A stretch of DNA of 48,125 bases from CAYPCH01 sp964409165 (GTDB taxonomy: Bacteria; Bacillota; Clostridia; Acetivibrionales; Acetivibrionaceae): assembly GCA_964409165.1 (NCBI GenBank), contig CAYPCH010000010.1, forward strand, positions 1 through 48,125. Direction: 5' to 3'. Both the position numbers and the translations under genes were made by a program. Positions 27,568 to 35,586 of the stretch are shown here, one piece after another. Position 1 is the first letter of the stretch; the number at the start of each line of letters is the position of its first letter. The notes under the pieces were generated by a model. That model worked only from the letters and a program-made list of their open reading frames with translations. It was not told the origin of the DNA and searched no databases.

Positions 27568-28221
27568 GTGAAGAAAAAAACACTTGCAGCATTTACTATG
27601 GCATTTATGTCTGTTTTACTTTTCACAAATAACGTTTTTGCAGATTATCAAACAGAAGGTGCTATGCTGAAATATGGCATGAGAAACGGTTATGTGAAGC
27701 AGATGCAGGAAGACCTTAAAGATCTGGGATACTTCCACTACAACTCCACAGGTTACTTTGGCAACTTGACATACCAGTCGGTGGTTAATTATCAGACAGA
27801 TAACCATCTGGCTGTAGATGGAATTGTGGGACCTAAAACATCCAGAGAAATAAAAGTTGACAGTGTTATTAAGGATGCCAGAAGGTACCTTGGTGTTCCG
27901 TACGTGTGGGGTGGAGTATCCCCATCCGGATTTGATTGTTCGGGCTTCACTCATTATGTTATGCTTAAAAATAACATAATAATACAGAGAACGGCTAGTG
28001 CACAATATACAGAAGGCAATTGGGTATCAAAAGCAAACTTAAAACGTGGTGACCTTGTATTCTTCTCAACGTATAAAGCTGGCGCATCACATGTCGGAAT
28101 TTATTTGGGCAATGACCAGTTTATACATGCAAGTTCCGGTGCTGCCAAGGTTACAATATCAAATTTGAGCAAAAGTTATTACCAGCAACGCTATATAGGT
28201 GCCAAAAGATTTATCAGATAA
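27568..28221 (+). CDS. NlpC/P60 endopeptidase with peptidoglycan-binding domain
   Basis: A secreted 217-residue wall hydrolase. A signal peptide ends near residue 25 (VLLFTNNVFA). A PG_binding_1 domain follows (~36-95, GMRNGYVKQMQEDLKDLGYF). The NlpC/P60 domain (~98-217) has Cys124 in GFDCSGF, His175 in ASHVGIYLG and His187 in FIHASSG. It cleaves gamma-D-Glu-diaminopimelate bonds in muropeptides. The start is GTG with AGGGGG 8 bp upstream. A ~285-nt leader precedes it; I could not match it to a known riboswitch. Confidence 0.93.
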   Translation: MKKKTLAAFTMAFMSVLLFTNNVFADYQTEGAMLKYGMRNGYVKQMQEDLKDLGYFHYNSTGYFGNLTYQSVVNYQTDNHLAVDGIVGPKTSREIKVDSVIKDARRYLGVPYVWGGVSPSGFDCSGFTHYVMLKNNIIIQRTASAQYTEGNWVSKANLKRGDLVFFSTYKAGASHVGIYLGNDQFIHASSGAAKVTISNLSKSYYQQRYIGAKRFIR

Positions 28222-28224
28222 TCC

Positions 28225-28252
28225 AAAAAAGGGGCTCCGCAAGCCCCTTTTT
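28225..28252 (+). terminator. Rho-independent terminator of the NlpC/P60 gene
   Basis: An AAAAAAGGGGCT / AGCCCCTTTTT stem begins 4 bp after the stop codon and ends in a T tract. Confidence 0.93.
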
Positions 28253-28273
28253 GACGTACTTACCGTATGTACT

Positions 28274-28366
28274 TGTTAACTTATACTGTTAACTTATACT
28301 ATTGATTTTTACTGTTAACTTATACTATTATCGGACAGGCTATTAGCTTATGCCATTAACTTATGC
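28274..28366. repeat. 13-bp short tandem repeat array
   Basis: Units of TGTTAACTTATAC are at 28274, 28287 and 28313, with a degenerate 13-bp unit in between at 28300. After a 15-bp interruption there are two variants at 28341 and 28354. The last overlaps the stop codon of the thioesterase gene. Function unknown; slippage-prone. Confidence 0.8.
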
Positions 28367-28870
28367 TTGAACTGTATTCTTTCTCTTTAGCCTCTCGCCC
28401 CTTCTTATCTCTGCTTCAACAAAGCATTTTTTTTCCTCTTCTGTTTCAGGTATCAAAGACGGTACAGGTGAAGGCTTTCCTTCATTGTCCAATGCAACAA
28501 AAGTTATATATGCCTGATTTGTCAAAATGGTTTTGCCTGATTTAATATTCTCGGAATAAACGTTTACCGAAACTTCCATTGATGTTTTTCCCGTCCAAGT
28601 TAGCTTGGCCTTCAGAATGACCAATTCGCCCATACGGGAAGGATGTCTGAAATCAAGGCTATCCAAAGCAACAGTTGCTACAGTTTTGTTCGAGTGCCGT
28701 GATGCCGCCATAGCCCCGGCAATATCGATCCAGTGCATTAATTTTCCTCCAAGCAGGTTGCCAAGAAGATTTGTGTCATTCGGTAAAACCAGTTCAGTCA
28801 TCTCTACCTCAGACAATCTCGGTGCTTTGCCGAAAAGGTTGTGTATATGTTCACTTGAGACATCATGCAT
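28361..28870 (-). CDS. Acyl-CoA thioesterase (hot-dog fold)
   Basis: A 169-residue YciA/BFIT-type single hot-dog thioesterase. The N-terminal TELVLPNDTNLLGNLLGGKL with MHWIDIAGAMAASRH is the active-site region with its conserved Asn and Asp. VALDSLDFRHPSRMGELV follows. It hydrolyses acyl-CoAs in the cytoplasm; the chain length cannot be read. SD GGGAG upstream. Monocistronic. Confidence 0.93.
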   Translation of the reverse strand: MHDVSSEHIHNLFGKAPRLSEVEMTELVLPNDTNLLGNLLGGKLMHWIDIAGAMAASRHSNKTVATVALDSLDFRHPSRMGELVILKAKLTWTGKTSMEVSVNVYSENIKSGKTILTNQAYITFVALDNEGKPSPVPSLIPETEEEKKCFVEAEIRRGERLKRKNTVQA

Positions 28871-28944
28871 AACAGTCTTCTCCCTTATTTATAGTTTTTT
28901 TATAAAATCATTATATTTATAAAAACATTATACATGTTTTGTAC

Positions 28945-28971
28945 TAAAAAACGGCACCGCTCTCGTGCCGT
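28945..28971 (-). terminator. Rho-independent terminator downstream of the PilM-like gene
   Basis: On the minus strand, ACGGCAC / GTGCCGT closes a 7-base loop and is followed by a six-T run. It lies about 50 bp downstream of the PilM-like stop codon. Confidence 0.85.
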
Positions 28972-29019
28972 CATAATAAACAATACTGAATTATGATACT
29001 TAATAATCTAACAAATAAC

Positions 29020-30123
29020 CTAAAGGGTAATTCCCACAGAATTTATTAAATAGTTAAGCTTATCACTATCAAGACCTCTGTTGATTTCAATTCCTTCTAT
29101 GCTAAGAAGCCCCACAGGGTAAACCGGAACTTGAAATACTTCTTCCATGTACTCCCTAAGACCTTTAAGCAGTGAACCTCCGCCTATCATATATATTTTC
29201 CCCACTTTTTCTCCATAGCAACGCTTTTCATAAAACTCGAAGCACTGAAAAATTTGTCTTACTATTTCGTCTATAACGCTCTTAATGCTATTGTAGATTT
29301 TTTCCTGTTCTTCGCTTACGTTTATCTCCGGAAGAATGAGCCCCTGCATTTTTTTGAGAGTCTCAGCCTCTTCAATTTTTTTCTGGGTACTTGCCACAAT
29401 AGCATCATCCAAATTACTGCTACCTTTTAAAATAACCTTGTTGAACTCAAGCACTTTATCCTTTAAAATATTTACTATGGTTGTCTCGGAACCGAAATCC
29501 AGTACTGCAAAAGTATCCTGACTGAGCTTGCTGTATCTTTTCTTCTTAAACCATGTCTCACTTTCAATAACCATTATTTCCCTGTTAAAAAATTTAGATG
29601 CACTATTAGCCGGAATATCTACAGAAATCGGCTTTAGTCCGAGGTCAACAAGAATATCAATATAACTCTGTATTATACTTTTTAATACTGCGGTAACAAA
29701 AACCTTTACTTTATTGATACCATCTTCCTTGAGTTCTTGCAAAACCTTGTAGTCTATCTGATGTGCATCCAAATCTATTGGCATGCTTTGAGAAATGGTG
29801 TATCTGACAAGCTGGTTCAAGTCCTCTCCGGGAATTCTCTCTATCATAAAAACACGGGAGATAATATTGGTACCTGACATAACTATCTTGGCATTTTTTG
29901 CCCTGGCATTAATATCTCCCATTACCCTTTTAATCTCATTTGTAACTTTCTTTACATCTTTTATAGCGCCATTTTTTATGGTACCTTTAGGCGTAGATAC
30001 TATCCCAAAATTTTTTATAAAAATTTCATTATTTTTACCTAGCTCAACCTCTACAATTTTGATATTTCTGAAACCTATGTCAATACTTATAAGGGTGTTT
30101 TTCATGAAAGGAATCGTTACCAT
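29020..30123 (-). CDS. pilM: PilM-like actin-fold ATPase (type IV pilus assembly)
   Basis: A 367-residue FtsA/PilM family protein. N-terminal phosphate-1 motif ISIDIGFRNIKIVEVEL, central FAVLDFGSETTIVNIL (phosphate-2) and C-terminal IYMIGGGSLLKGLREYM (adenosine) are all present. PilM organises the inner-membrane pilus platform. No other pilus gene is in the window, so this is an isolated member and could have a different membrane-associated role. ATG 30123 has AGGAG 8 bp upstream. Confidence 0.82.
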   Translation of the reverse strand: MVTIPFMKNTLISIDIGFRNIKIVEVELGKNNEIFIKNFGIVSTPKGTIKNGAIKDVKKVTNEIKRVMGDINARAKNAKIVMSGTNIISRVFMIERIPGEDLNQLVRYTISQSMPIDLDAHQIDYKVLQELKEDGINKVKVFVTAVLKSIIQSYIDILVDLGLKPISVDIPANSASKFFNREIMVIESETWFKKKRYSKLSQDTFAVLDFGSETTIVNILKDKVLEFNKVILKGSSNLDDAIVASTQKKIEEAETLKKMQGLILPEINVSEEQEKIYNSIKSVIDEIVRQIFQCFEFYEKRCYGEKVGKIYMIGGGSLLKGLREYMEEVFQVPVYPVGLLSIEGIEINRGLDSDKLNYLINSVGITL

Positions 30124-30420
30124 TTTATCTACTCCTTAAATATAAAAATTACCTATATCATTTATATTACCATCCATATATCTTAAAATCAATATTATGT
30201 ACCAATTAAAGTTATAAAAATAAACAATTAATACTTCATTTATTTATATTTATAGTATTGTCACATAACAAATATTCATATTACCCTAAAACAGTTCTTA
30301 TACCTTGTATTCTAAACCCTGATACATAAATATCCATAGCCCTTTTTGCCTTTTTCAGCATTTCCCACCTTTGGAAATTATGTCGTAAAAGCACGTATTA
30401 TAGTATCAAAACAGCAAATG

Positions 30421-31368
30421 CTATTGTGCATATCTGCCTATTATGTTAACTATTTCATCCTTCGAAACAGCTCTAAAAACCTTGTCCTTTATATGTGCAG
30501 AATTTCTAATACCTTTAATATACCAAGCAATATGCTTTCTCATTTCACGTACACCTGTATTTTCACCTTTTAACTCAACAAGCATTTCCATATGCCTATT
30601 TATCATATTCAATCTTTCACTAATGGATATGTTGGTAAGTTTACTTCCATCCTTTAATATATGGTTGAAAATCCATGGATTGCCTTGTGCGCCTCTCCCA
30701 ATCATGACGGCGTCACATTTGGTTTGAAAAAGCATCTCAAGTACATCCTCACGGCTTACTATGTCACCGTTTCCAATTACAGGTACAGAGACAGCCTCCT
30801 TAACTTTTTTTATTATTTCCCAATCGGCACAGCCACTATAAAATTGCTCTCTTGTTCTGCCATGAACGGTAATCGCCTTGGCGCCATTCTCCTGTACAAT
30901 CTTTGCAATCTCAACCGCATTAACTTTCGATTCATCCCATCCTTTCCTGATCTTAACAGTCACAGGTTTTATAGATGCTTTTGATACCTCTTTAACAATA
31001 TTGCCCACAAGAGAAGGGTTAAGCATGAGTGCACTTCCTTCACCGTTTTTAGTTATTTTAGGTGTAGGACATCCCATATTTATATCAATAACACTTGCAT
31101 CAGATAAATTAAGACTTTCCGCGGCCTTTGCCATAATAAAAGGATCAGAACCAAAAATCTGAAGCGCAACCGGCTTCTCCATGTTGCTTATTTGTGTCAT
31201 CTTAATGCTTTTTTCATCCTTATAGTAAAGCGCTTTCGCACTTACCATCTCTGTGTATACAAGTCCAGCTCCCTGCTCTTTACATAAAATTCTAAAGGGT
31301 ATATCTGTTATTCCCGCCATAGGGGCTAGAAAAACATTGTTCGAAAGGCTTATATTGCCAATTTTCAT
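30421..31368 (-). CDS. dusB: tRNA-dihydrouridine synthase
   Basis: A 315-residue flavin enzyme reducing uridine in the tRNA D-loop. The TIM-barrel start LSNNVFLAPMAGITDIPFR, catalytic Cys100 in DINMGCPTPKITKNGEGSAL, and FMN-phosphate-binding VPVIGNGDI and DAVMIGRGAQGNPWIF are complete. The downstream FRAVSKDEIVNIIG tail is normal for DusB. SD GGAGG. Upstream lies the scaffold gap. Confidence 0.95.
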   Translation of the reverse strand: MKIGNISLSNNVFLAPMAGITDIPFRILCKEQGAGLVYTEMVSAKALYYKDEKSIKMTQISNMEKPVALQIFGSDPFIMAKAAESLNLSDASVIDINMGCPTPKITKNGEGSALMLNPSLVGNIVKEVSKASIKPVTVKIRKGWDESKVNAVEIAKIVQENGAKAITVHGRTREQFYSGCADWEIIKKVKEAVSVPVIGNGDIVSREDVLEMLFQTKCDAVMIGRGAQGNPWIFNHILKDGSKLTNISISERLNMINRHMEMLVELKGENTGVREMRKHIAWYIKGIRNSAHIKDKVFRAVSKDEIVNIIGRYAQ

Positions 31369-31511
31369 TTACGTGCCTCCAGTTAGTATATACATTTTAT
31401 CATAGTTAGCGCTATAATGAAACAAGGTTTTTACAAGGTTTTTTTTAACATTATGCTGGTTTTTGTATACAACTGCAAATACATACTTCTTTATATACTG
31501 CCATATATGCT

Positions 31512-31611
31512 NNNNNNNNNNNNNNNNNNNNNNNNNNNNNNNNNNNNNNNNNNNNNNNNNNNNNNNNNNNNNNNNNNNNNNNNNNNNNNNNNNNNNNNNN
31601 NNNNNNNNNNN
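31512..31611. other. Assembly gap (100 Ns)
   Basis: Exactly 100 unknown bases, the conventional placeholder for a gap of unknown size. The order of the left and right halves of this window therefore rests on scaffolding. Sequence of any length, including whole genes, may be missing between dusB and the rhomboid-like gene. Confidence 0.98.
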
Positions 31612-31633
31612 AAATTCTTAATCGTATCCTGTT

Positions 31634-32458
31634 CTAATTCATATGCTTATGATTGTTAAGATGCTCGTGGCAATAGACATAGTCACTCCCACATCTCGGA
31701 CAGTAAGCAAAAATCAGCTCCGGGTGTTCCTTTGATGTCCTGCCGCATTCCTTGCACTTTAACACAAGCTCAAAATTTCGTGGCTTTTGGGGCGGAACAA
31801 TCTTGAGTTTTTTCCGTTTATGCTTCTTTACCATCTTTTTAATTCTAGGAGAAATCCACCGATCCATTATATCGTTGCCAAAAAACAAAAAGAAATTGAC
31901 AAAAGATAAAGCAGCCGCAATCTTTATATACGAATCCTGTCTAAAAGCAATTGAAAATACAATATACAAAACATTAAACCACGCAAGGTATTTAACCTTG
32001 ACAGGCAGTATAAAAAACAAAAGAAGCTCAAAATTCGGATAAAGATACGCAAATGCAAGAAAAATAGACATATTCAGAAACTCGGCTGTACCAATGCCAT
32101 TGCTTGTAATAAACGCGACTGCAATTGCAGAAACTACACCTATAACGTAATACAAATTCAACCGGAAGCTTCCCCAGTAACTATCAAGAGCATTACCGAA
32201 CATATAAAACAGATACAGTACAAAGACTATAAATATATTAAATGTGGGAGGAATAAATACGAAAGTAACAAGCCTCCAAATCTCTCCTCTTAAAATTGCC
32301 GACCTGTTAAGGCTTAGCTTCTCAACTATAATTCCACCGCTATTTCCCCCAAGATATAAGGCTGCAAACACAAACACAGCACCGATGACAAGATATTTAA
32401 CAAGCCCGTTTATGGCAAAACGCCTGTATTTACGCTCCAATCTGTCAATCCAATTCAC
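31634..32458 (-). CDS. Rhomboid-like membrane protein with C-terminal zinc ribbon
   Basis: A 274-residue protein. Six hydrophobic segments include the rhomboid-type loop RGEIWRLVTFVFIPP and FYMFGNALDSYWGSFR. The Gly-x-Ser-Gly catalytic serine motif is not seen in the expected helix (LNMSIFLAFAYLYPN), so this looks like a non-proteolytic rhomboid-like protein. The cytoplasmic tail has a basic stretch (KKMVKKHKRKKLK) and a Cys2-Cys2 ribbon (KCKECG ... YCPRCG). GTG 32458 is the likely start since GGG lies 10 bp upstream; a TTG 9 bp earlier abuts the SD. Confidence 0.7.
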   Translation of the reverse strand: MNWIDRLERKYRRFAINGLVKYLVIGAVFVFAALYLGGNSGGIIVEKLSLNRSAILRGEIWRLVTFVFIPPTFNIFIVFVLYLFYMFGNALDSYWGSFRLNLYYVIGVVSAIAVAFITSNGIGTAEFLNMSIFLAFAYLYPNFELLLFFILPVKVKYLAWFNVLYIVFSIAFRQDSYIKIAAALSFVNFFLFFGNDIMDRWISPRIKKMVKKHKRKKLKIVPPQKPRNFELVLKCKECGRTSKEHPELIFAYCPRCGSDYVYCHEHLNNHKHMN

Positions 32459-32678
32459 TTGAAACAATCCCTTTCAAAAGATTATGTTATAATAAATGTG
32501 TTAAAGATATTATATATATTAAAATAAACAAGCTTTCTTAAAAAATTCAACAAACTTTCTCAAAATCCTTCTTAGAAGTATGAAACATATAAATTATATT
32601 CTTAATTTCATACTTTATTATAATATAGTTCAAAAGAACACAAAAAAAAGGGATTATACCATCTCAAGTTTCTTTTCA

Positions 32679-32775
32679 TAATATTATTTCTTTTGGAATT
32701 ACAGGCACGGAACTCAGAGCCATCTATTGCGATGAGTTCCTTTCCAAACAGATTCCATTTATCACACATGCTTGT
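32679..32775 (-). pseudogene. Transposase remnant (IS1182-like)
   Basis: A short minus-strand frame reads CDKWNLFGKELIAIDGSEFR and then ACNSKRN, matching the catalytic-Asp block (IDGSKF) of DDE transposases of the IS1182 type. It lacks the rest of the protein and any terminal repeats. It lies in the ~390-bp interval upstream of the methyltransferase gene. Confidence 0.6.
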
Positions 32776-32848
32776 TAATGATTATATATCATGCTAAACT
32801 AAAAAGGGTGTTTTTAAAATGCATATTAAGGAAAAGGAGACCTAAATT

Positions 32849-33829
32849 ATGGAGTCAATAAAGTGTCCTATTTGCAATGGAACTACAAATATGTTTATTG
32901 GAACTCCAAGTATATCCCAAAAATTTGATAGTTATATAAGAAAAGAGTACAAATCATTTTATTGTAAAGAGTGCAAATACTTTTTTGTTTCACCCGATAT
33001 AGACTTGACGGAAAAAGAGTGGAGCAATATGTATGCAGAAGGTTACTTTTGTGGTTCTATGACAAAATGGTGGAAAAATAAAAGATTTAAGGAAAGAACC
33101 AGGGTGCTAAAACTATTTAAGAAATTTTTTTCCGTTAATGGGGCAAATTTTCTTGAAATAGGTTGTGGAGAAGGCTATATGTTAATCGACGCAAATAAAA
33201 CAGAATGGAATATTTATGGGATTGATGTTTCGGATAACAGAGTAAGAGAAGCAAAAGACAATAGAATTAATTTTGAGGTCGGCAATTTATTAGAGAAAAA
33301 TTATGAAAGTGAATTTTTTGACTTTGTTTACATGGATTCAGTATTAGAACATGTACCAGATCCTATAAAATATATGAATGAAATAAATAGAATTTTAAAG
33401 AAAGACGGCTTATTATATTTGGCAGTACCTAATGAAAATGCTTTGATCTTAAAATTTAGAACGCTAGTATTTAAATTATTAGGTAAAAAGAGTGAAGTAG
33501 CAAGTTACAAACCATTTAAACACCCTTACCATATTAATGGTTTTACCAAAGACTCCTTACTGCAATTATTAAAAAATAATGAATTCAATGTACTTAAATA
33601 TAGAAACTATGCAGGTTGGTACGAATTTCTAAAGTATGTGTTTATGTCCAAGGGTTTCATTAAAAACGCTTTACTGTTGCCTGTTCATATTGTAGCTATA
33701 CCTTTGAGAATGCAGTTCTATCAAGACGTAATATGTATAAAGAGCGGGATACTCCCAAAGTTATTTAAACGAAGAGCAGACAGTGTTTTTGATGATTCTT
33801 CCAATCAAGAAGCGGCAAGACACTTTTAA
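32849..33829 (+). CDS. Class I SAM-dependent methyltransferase with zinc-ribbon N-terminus
   Basis: A 326-residue protein. Residues 1-50 hold two Cys pairs (CPICNG and YCKECKYFF) of a zinc ribbon. A methyltransferase domain follows, with the SAM loop LEIGCGEGYML (~100), an acidic strand end (IYGIDVSDNRV) and the post-motif DSVLEHVPDP. The architecture resembles enzymes acting on nucleotide-sugar or glycan substrates. SD AAGGAG. The sequence is AT-rich and lies among mobile-element remnants, and its last ~15 codons run into a degenerate integrase, so the C-terminus may not be native. Confidence 0.88.
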   Translation: MESIKCPICNGTTNMFIGTPSISQKFDSYIRKEYKSFYCKECKYFFVSPDIDLTEKEWSNMYAEGYFCGSMTKWWKNKRFKERTRVLKLFKKFFSVNGANFLEIGCGEGYMLIDANKTEWNIYGIDVSDNRVREAKDNRINFEVGNLLEKNYESEFFDFVYMDSVLEHVPDPIKYMNEINRILKKDGLLYLAVPNENALILKFRTLVFKLLGKKSEVASYKPFKHPYHINGFTKDSLLQLLKNNEFNVLKYRNYAGWYEFLKYVFMSKGFIKNALLLPVHIVAIPLRMQFYQDVICIKSGILPKLFKRRADSVFDDSSNQEAARHF

Positions 33830-33952
33830 TCGGAGTGAAGGAATTATGCCCTGCTTTAATATCAGTATCAGAAAGGGCAACATACCGTTTTGTCATATCC
33901 ATGCCGGTATGTCCCATTATCTTTTGCCGGATTTCCTCGCAGGAAATGGCAC
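33830..33952 (-). pseudogene. Tyrosine recombinase (phage integrase), C-terminal remnant
   Basis: The minus strand reads ISCEEIRQKIMGHTGMDMTK then RYVALSDTDIKAGHNSFTPI. These are the GH(T) and the nucleophile Tyr (KRYV) of a tyrosine recombinase, with the usual tail. The N-terminal part is gone. It adjoins the 3' side of a tRNA-Arg gene, the usual attachment target for such elements. Confidence 0.75.
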
Positions 33953-33953
33953 T

Positions 33954-33993
33954 AAAAAAACAAACACCAGTATCCGCATGAGTACTGGTGTTT
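33954..33993 (-). terminator. Terminator of the tRNA-Arg gene
   Basis: A perfect 11-bp stem (AAACACCAGTA / TACTGGTGTTT), 10-base loop, followed on the minus strand by G and seven T residues. Only 7 bp beyond the tRNA 3' end. Confidence 0.92.
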
Positions 33994-34000
33994 AGACATT

Positions 34001-34075
34001 TGGCGTCCCGGACAGGAATCGAACCCGTATCAGTGGAACCGGAATCCACCGTCTTATCCATTGGACTACCGAGAC
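34001..34075 (-). tRNA. tRNA-Arg (anticodon CCG)
   Basis: A 75-base cloverleaf including an encoded CCA. Seven-base acceptor stem GTCTCGG / CCGGGAC, anticodon stem GTGGA / TCCAC around TTCCGGT (anticodon CCG, reading CGG), and GGTTCGATTCC in the T arm. It is followed by a strong terminator and an integrase remnant. Confidence 0.96.
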
Positions 34076-34092
34076 AAATCAACTACCACTAT

Positions 34093-34120
34093 ATTATAGC
34101 AAAATTAAGTATTATTACAA
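34093..34120 (-). promoter_or_regulatory. Predicted promoter of tRNA-Arg
   Basis: On the minus strand TTGTAA, 16 bp, then TATAAT, 17 bp before the tRNA 5' end. Confidence 0.5.
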
Positions 34121-34169
34121 CAGTCTTTTGCATGAATATTCTGTAAGTATCAGTCTGCATCAAAAAAAA

Positions 34170-34222
34170 GCTTCGCTACATCAAGTCCCTCGCTATTTGC
34201 CGGATTTCCTTTCAGGAAATGA
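34170..34222 (+). repeat. Two-hairpin repeat, subfamily I, copy 2
   Basis: It matches 281-334: CTTCG, then ACATCAAGTCCC, then TTTGCCGGATTTCCTTTCAG and GAAATGA. The first stem is degraded compared with copy 1, while the loop ATCAA and the second hairpin are conserved. Confidence 0.7.
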
Positions 34223-34251
34223 CCCTAAAAATAATATTCAGGTGTTTTCCA

Positions 34252-34881
34252 TCACCTGAACAATGGAAGAATCCAACGTTCCATCATAAGAGAAACTGCA
34301 AAACTCAATAATGTGCTCCAGGTATAAACCGTAACAAATACTATGTTTTTAAGTCTGTCATCAAAGTTATAGATTGCATTTATTCCCCTGGTCAACACAG
34401 CACTATACCAGGCAAACACAAGTGCATAAAAAGCAAGCACACCTGAAACACTCCAGGCAGTCAGCTCATCCCCTATACCCATTCTGAATCCTAGCAAAGC
34501 AATTAATATTTCTACAGGTATAATTATGAAATGTGATACTACATATACTTTCATAAGTTTTATCAACTGACCCTTAATGTCTTTTATTCTTTCCTTTACC
34601 CTGAAAAACTTGAATATATCAAACAAAGGCAGAGAAAAAAACACAATGTCAATAAGCCCGAGTAAAATAACTACACATAAAGCCAGCGAAATATTGTATA
34701 CAAGAAAAACATACGGGCGTCCAAAAAATAGCCTTAGTTTATTATTTGCAACCAGAGCAAACCCGGTATCAAAAAGCCCCACAAAAGCTATTCCCAGATA
34801 CAAAGTCAACAGTTTATCCGTTAACTTTGTATAAAAAGATTTCGGTAACAGCAATATATCCAATAAAGAAAATTTCTCCAC
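34252..34881 (-). CDS. Polytopic membrane protein, Yip1-like (uncertain)
   Basis: A 209-residue protein with five hydrophobic segments and the N-terminal helix FSLLDILLLPKSFYTKL, reminiscent of Yip1/YIPF-type bacterial membrane proteins. No catalytic motif is seen. The start is GTG with AAGGGG 8 bp upstream. It stands alone between repeat elements, so context gives no clue to its role. Confidence 0.55.
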   Translation of the reverse strand: MEKFSLLDILLLPKSFYTKLTDKLLTLYLGIAFVGLFDTGFALVANNKLRLFFGRPYVFLVYNISLALCVVILLGLIDIVFFSLPLFDIFKFFRVKERIKDIKGQLIKLMKVYVVSHFIIIPVEILIALLGFRMGIGDELTAWSVSGVLAFYALVFAWYSAVLTRGINAIYNFDDRLKNIVFVTVYTWSTLLSFAVSLMMERWILPLFR

Positions 34882-35080
34882 AATAACTTCCCCTTAAGCT
34901 TCCCATTAACATTTATATATTCTACATTGAAAGCAATAAAGATTCTTAACAGCACTTCAATTTCCTTAGGAAATATAAAATGTTTATTGCAAAATATATA
35001 GAATCATTTTCGTGATTAATATAATTTTTGCAACATAATTATATAATATATCTAAAACTTTATAAAATCAATGTTGTCAT

Positions 35081-35142
35081 AAAACTTCGTACCCATCGAG
35101 GGTACAAAGTTTTGCCCCTTTCATTTCACTCCAAGAGACCTA
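35081..35142 (+). repeat. Two-hairpin repeat, subfamily II, copy 3 (terminator-like)
   Basis: The GTACCC-ATCGA-GGGTAC hairpin of 407-526 is here embedded in a longer 14-bp stem (AAAACTTc ... aAAGTTTT, one mismatch), making a good bidirectional terminator. A diverged second half follows. It is downstream of the minus-strand gene ending at 35164. Confidence 0.7.
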
Positions 35143-35163
35143 ATAAAAACCCAGGAGTCATCT

Positions 35164-35520
35164 TTAAATGAATTTCACAACCAAAAAAACAAGCAATGCT
35201 ATGCCCCCTATTAACATAATGTTAACAATAGAATTTGCAAAAAGCCTTGTCCTGTTACGACAAGGCTTTAAATTTAATTTCACACCAAGTCCGTTATGGT
35301 TTCCATTCTCTTTCATGTATTTATTTATGATCTCTTCCGCTTCTTTAAGTATATGAGCATTTTCCCTCTTTGCATCTCTCTTTGCATCTTTGGAAAACAA
35401 ACTTTTAAGCCCTTTATCTCTGGTGTCCGGTCTGCCCTTTAAAACCAAGATCGCTTCTTCAATTACATTTGACTGTATATTTTTAATTACAATTACTCTT
35501 TTTGTATCATCGCATACCAT
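35164..35520 (-). CDS. Small tail-anchored membrane protein of unknown function
   Basis: Not recognised. The 118-residue product begins MVCDDTKRVIVIKNIQSN and has a charged middle (residues ~40-75). A C-terminal membrane helix (SIVNIMLIGGIALLVFLVVKF) has only one residue after it, so the protein would be tail-anchored facing the cytoplasm. GGAGG precedes the chosen ATG. It is 66 bp downstream of spoIIE on the same strand, so it may be co-expressed in sporulation (inference). Its coding sequence contains a perfect 11-bp hairpin. Confidence 0.7.
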   Translation of the reverse strand: MVCDDTKRVIVIKNIQSNVIEEAILVLKGRPDTRDKGLKSLFSKDAKRDAKRENAHILKEAEEIINKYMKENGNHNGLGVKLNLKPCRNRTRLFANSIVNIMLIGGIALLVFLVVKFI

Positions 35521-35586
35521 ACTGTTCCTCCGAAACATTTATTCAGAGATAGTTTGTAACAAACCAGTGGAAATTATACACAATAA

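Noticed and set aside
31417..31659. Frame spanning the N gap
   Set aside because: It reads through 100 unknown bases, so it has no meaning.
33765..34082. 105-codon minus-strand frame covering the tRNA-Arg
   Set aside because: The N-terminal part is the tRNA itself and its terminator; only the integrase-like stretch is real homology, reported as a remnant.
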